Assembly: GCA_021844725.1 (NCBI GenBank)
Contig: JAKBSX010000106.1
Coordinates: 1 to 7,833 of the forward strand
From: Actinomycetes bacterium
GTDB taxonomy: Bacteria; Actinomycetota; Acidimicrobiia; Acidimicrobiales; Acidimicrobiaceae
Reading direction: 5' to 3'
DNA: 7,833 nucleotides
Numbering within the stretch: position 1 is the first letter of the stretch; each line of letters begins with the position of its first letter. Shown here in pieces: positions 7,089 to 7,833 of this stretch. The notes under the pieces are model-generated. The model searched no databases, had not been told where the DNA came from, and saw only the letters and a program-made list of their open reading frames with translations. The position numbers and the translations under genes were made by a program.

Positions 7089-7105
7089 GTGTACAATATG
7101 TATAC
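7089..7105 (+). promoter_or_regulatory. Palindromic operator overlapping the antitoxin promoter
   Basis: GTGTACA-ATA-TGTATAC is an inverted repeat with 7-base arms, one mismatch and a 3-base centre. It contains TACAAT (7092-7097) and all but the last base of TATACT (7101-7106), both good -10 candidates. Antitoxins with a ribbon-helix-helix domain commonly bind such palindromes to repress their own operon. With TATACT as -10, transcription would begin at or within a base or two of the ATG at 7114. No clear -35 box is visible. Palindrome seen; operator role inferred. Confidence 0.55.
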
Positions 7106-7113
7106 TTGTCTTC

Positions 7114-7368
7114 ATGAGTCAGCCTATAACGGCTCGCCTAGACGAAGATGTTGTCCAAGCCATCGACAATGCCGTGGCTTGTGGAGTTGCGCCTAACCGA
7201 GGAGCGATAATATCTCGGGCCGTAAAAGAATGGCTGAGCCATCACTCTGAAGAAGCGATAAAGGATTCGTACCGTAAGCGCTATGAGGCTATAGACTCTG
7301 ACGAGCAGGAACTGATTGCAAAGTTAGGGATAAGTTCGGCAACGATAGTTATAGAAAGCAATAAGTGA
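7114..7368 (+). CDS. Ribbon-helix-helix antitoxin of a MazEF-type toxin-antitoxin pair
   Basis: This 84-residue protein is predicted to bind DNA as a dimer through an N-terminal ribbon-helix-helix (CopG/MetJ-like) fold and to neutralise the downstream toxin with its C-terminal tail. The strand is about residues 3-9 (QPITARL), helix A 10-23 (DEDVVQAIDNAVAC) and helix B about 27-43 (PNRGAIISRAVKEWLSH), followed by a charged segment (46-70) and a hydrophobic end (LGISSATIVI). The frame is open from a TTG at 7066, but that extension would read through the promoter palindrome and tandem repeats; the ATG at 7114 begins where the recognisable fold begins. No Shine-Dalgarno sequence precedes it, which fits leaderless initiation. 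Its stop overlaps the toxin GTG by 4 bases. Actinobacterial MazE antitoxins are often of this fold. Confidence 0.85.
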   Translation: MSQPITARLDEDVVQAIDNAVACGVAPNRGAIISRAVKEWLSHHSEEAIKDSYRKRYEAIDSDEQELIAKLGISSATIVIESNK

Positions 7369-7682
7369 TCTTTAGAGGGGAAATCTGGGATGCCGAAATA
7401 CCCGGAGTGGGTAGGAAACCAGTTGTTATTGCAACCAGAGATACCGCAATTCCTCTCCTTACCAACTTGGTTTGCGTGCTGGTGACTTCGAAATACCGAG
7501 GCCATGTCGCTGAAGTTGAGGTTGGACGTGAAGAAGGACTTTCTCACACTTCTGCTATCAACTGCGACAATATCTTCACATTGCCAAAGACCATGCTGAC
7601 TACAAGACGCGGATCGCTCGGACCTGTGGCTTTAGAAGCCTTCAACTCTGCTCTAGAGATTGCGCTAGGTTTAGGCAACTAG
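7365..7682 (+). CDS. mazF: MazF/PemK-family endoribonuclease toxin
   Basis: MazF toxins cut single-stranded RNA at short sequence motifs and halt growth when the antitoxin is degraded. The 105-residue product has the usual length and the family pattern: FRGEIWDAEIPGVGRKPVVIATRD (3-26) with the basic-residue-then-Pro turn R17/K18/P19, the VLVTSK strand (39-43 region, Thr41 at the position of the catalytic Thr of MazF relatives), EVEVGREEGL (50-59), SAINCDNIFTLPKTML (63-78) and GSLGPVALEAFNSALEIALGL at the end. The residue before Pro is Lys where many MazF proteins have Arg, a conservative change that probably keeps function. The GTG start lies inside the antitoxin stop (GTGA), with no strong ribosome binding site, so translation is likely coupled. 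The gene appears intact. The cleavage motif cannot be read from sequence. Confidence 0.9.
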   Translation: MIFRGEIWDAEIPGVGRKPVVIATRDTAIPLLTNLVCVLVTSKYRGHVAEVEVGREEGLSHTSAINCDNIFTLPKTMLTTRRGSLGPVALEAFNSALEIALGLGN

Positions 7683-7825
7683 CCCCACATTTTCACACAG
7701 CATTTTCTAGTGTCCCTATTCAGAAGTACACAGAATATATAGATTCCTTAGGAATATCTGGAATTAATCCTTAGTGACAAATGTTTTACCTAGTAGGAAT
7801 GGCATTTGCTATCATAGGAGGACCA
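7683..7825 (+). other. Spacer between the toxin gene and the next gene, with CCTTAG-type motifs
   Basis: No gene is visible. The perfect palindrome ATTCCT-T-AGGAAT (7743-7755) is followed by related sequences: AATCCTTAG (7766-7774) and CCTAGTAGGAAT (7789-7800). The one-base centre makes the first unlikely as an RNA hairpin terminator and more like a protein-binding site. The spacer probably also holds the promoter of the gene beginning at 7826, but no clear -35/-10 pair stands out. Confidence 0.45.
7816..7821 (+). promoter_or_regulatory. Ribosome binding site of the gene starting at 7826
   Basis: AGGAGG is a consensus Shine-Dalgarno core, 4 bases before an ATG. It is the best ribosome binding site in the window and indicates a well-translated gene running off the end. 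Confidence 0.8.
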
Positions 7826-7833
7826 ATGGGAAA
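7826..7833 (+). CDS. Start of an unidentified gene, cut by the window end
   Basis: ATG GGA AA follows the AGGAGG site with ideal spacing, so a protein beginning Met-Gly is expected. Only eight bases are inside the window, and nothing can be said about its function. Confidence 0.6.

Noticed and set aside
7066..7113. N-terminal extension of the antitoxin from the TTG at 7066
   Set aside because: It would translate through the tandem repeats and promoter palindrome, adds 16 residues unlike the family, and has no ribosome binding site; the ATG at 7114 is preferred.

Overview
The window looks like chromosomal DNA of a rod-shaped actinobacterium-like organism, probably an acidimicrobial lineage (class Acidimicrobiia). 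This is an inference from three things: a clustered mreB-mreC-mreD-mrdA morphogenesis operon, moderate base composition, and a Thr/Ser-rich C-terminal tail on the penicillin-binding protein that is common on extracytoplasmic proteins of that group. Short gene overlaps and GTG/TTG starts also fit. No rRNA, tRNA, CRISPR array, phage or insertion-sequence gene is visible, and every confidently called gene is on the + strand.

Region 1 (1-4598) is the cell-shape operon. mreB (actin-like filament), mreC (periplasmic scaffold), mreD (membrane partner) and mrdA (class B transpeptidase PBP2) follow each other with overlaps of 1 and 4 bases and then a gap of about 30 bases. Together they encode the core of the elongasome, which directs side-wall peptidoglycan synthesis. 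The glycosyltransferase rodA, often the next gene, is absent. The mrdA start appears to be a TTG placed after a Shine-Dalgarno sequence that lies inside the longer open frame.

Region 2 (4599-6850) has a 230-base spacer followed by one large acyl-CoA synthetase gene. It best matches acetoacetyl-CoA synthetase, which activates acetoacetate with ATP and CoA for central carbon, leucine-catabolism or polyhydroxyalkanoate metabolism. The spacer carries a 10-base copy of the 16S rRNA anti-Shine-Dalgarno tail inside a small hairpin loop.

Region 3 (6851-7682) is a compact type II toxin-antitoxin pair: a ribbon-helix-helix antitoxin and a MazF/PemK-like endoribonuclease that overlap by 4 bases. A near-perfect palindrome covers the likely -10 element directly before the antitoxin ATG, consistent with autorepression and a leaderless transcript. 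Two short tandem repeats lie just upstream of it.

Region 4 (7683-7833) is a short spacer with CCTTAG-type palindromic motifs, a strong ribosome binding site and the first codons of another gene cut by the window edge. Overall the window is mostly ordinary core genome plus a small accessory TA module. I found no convincing new multi-gene system; the more interesting points are regulatory.
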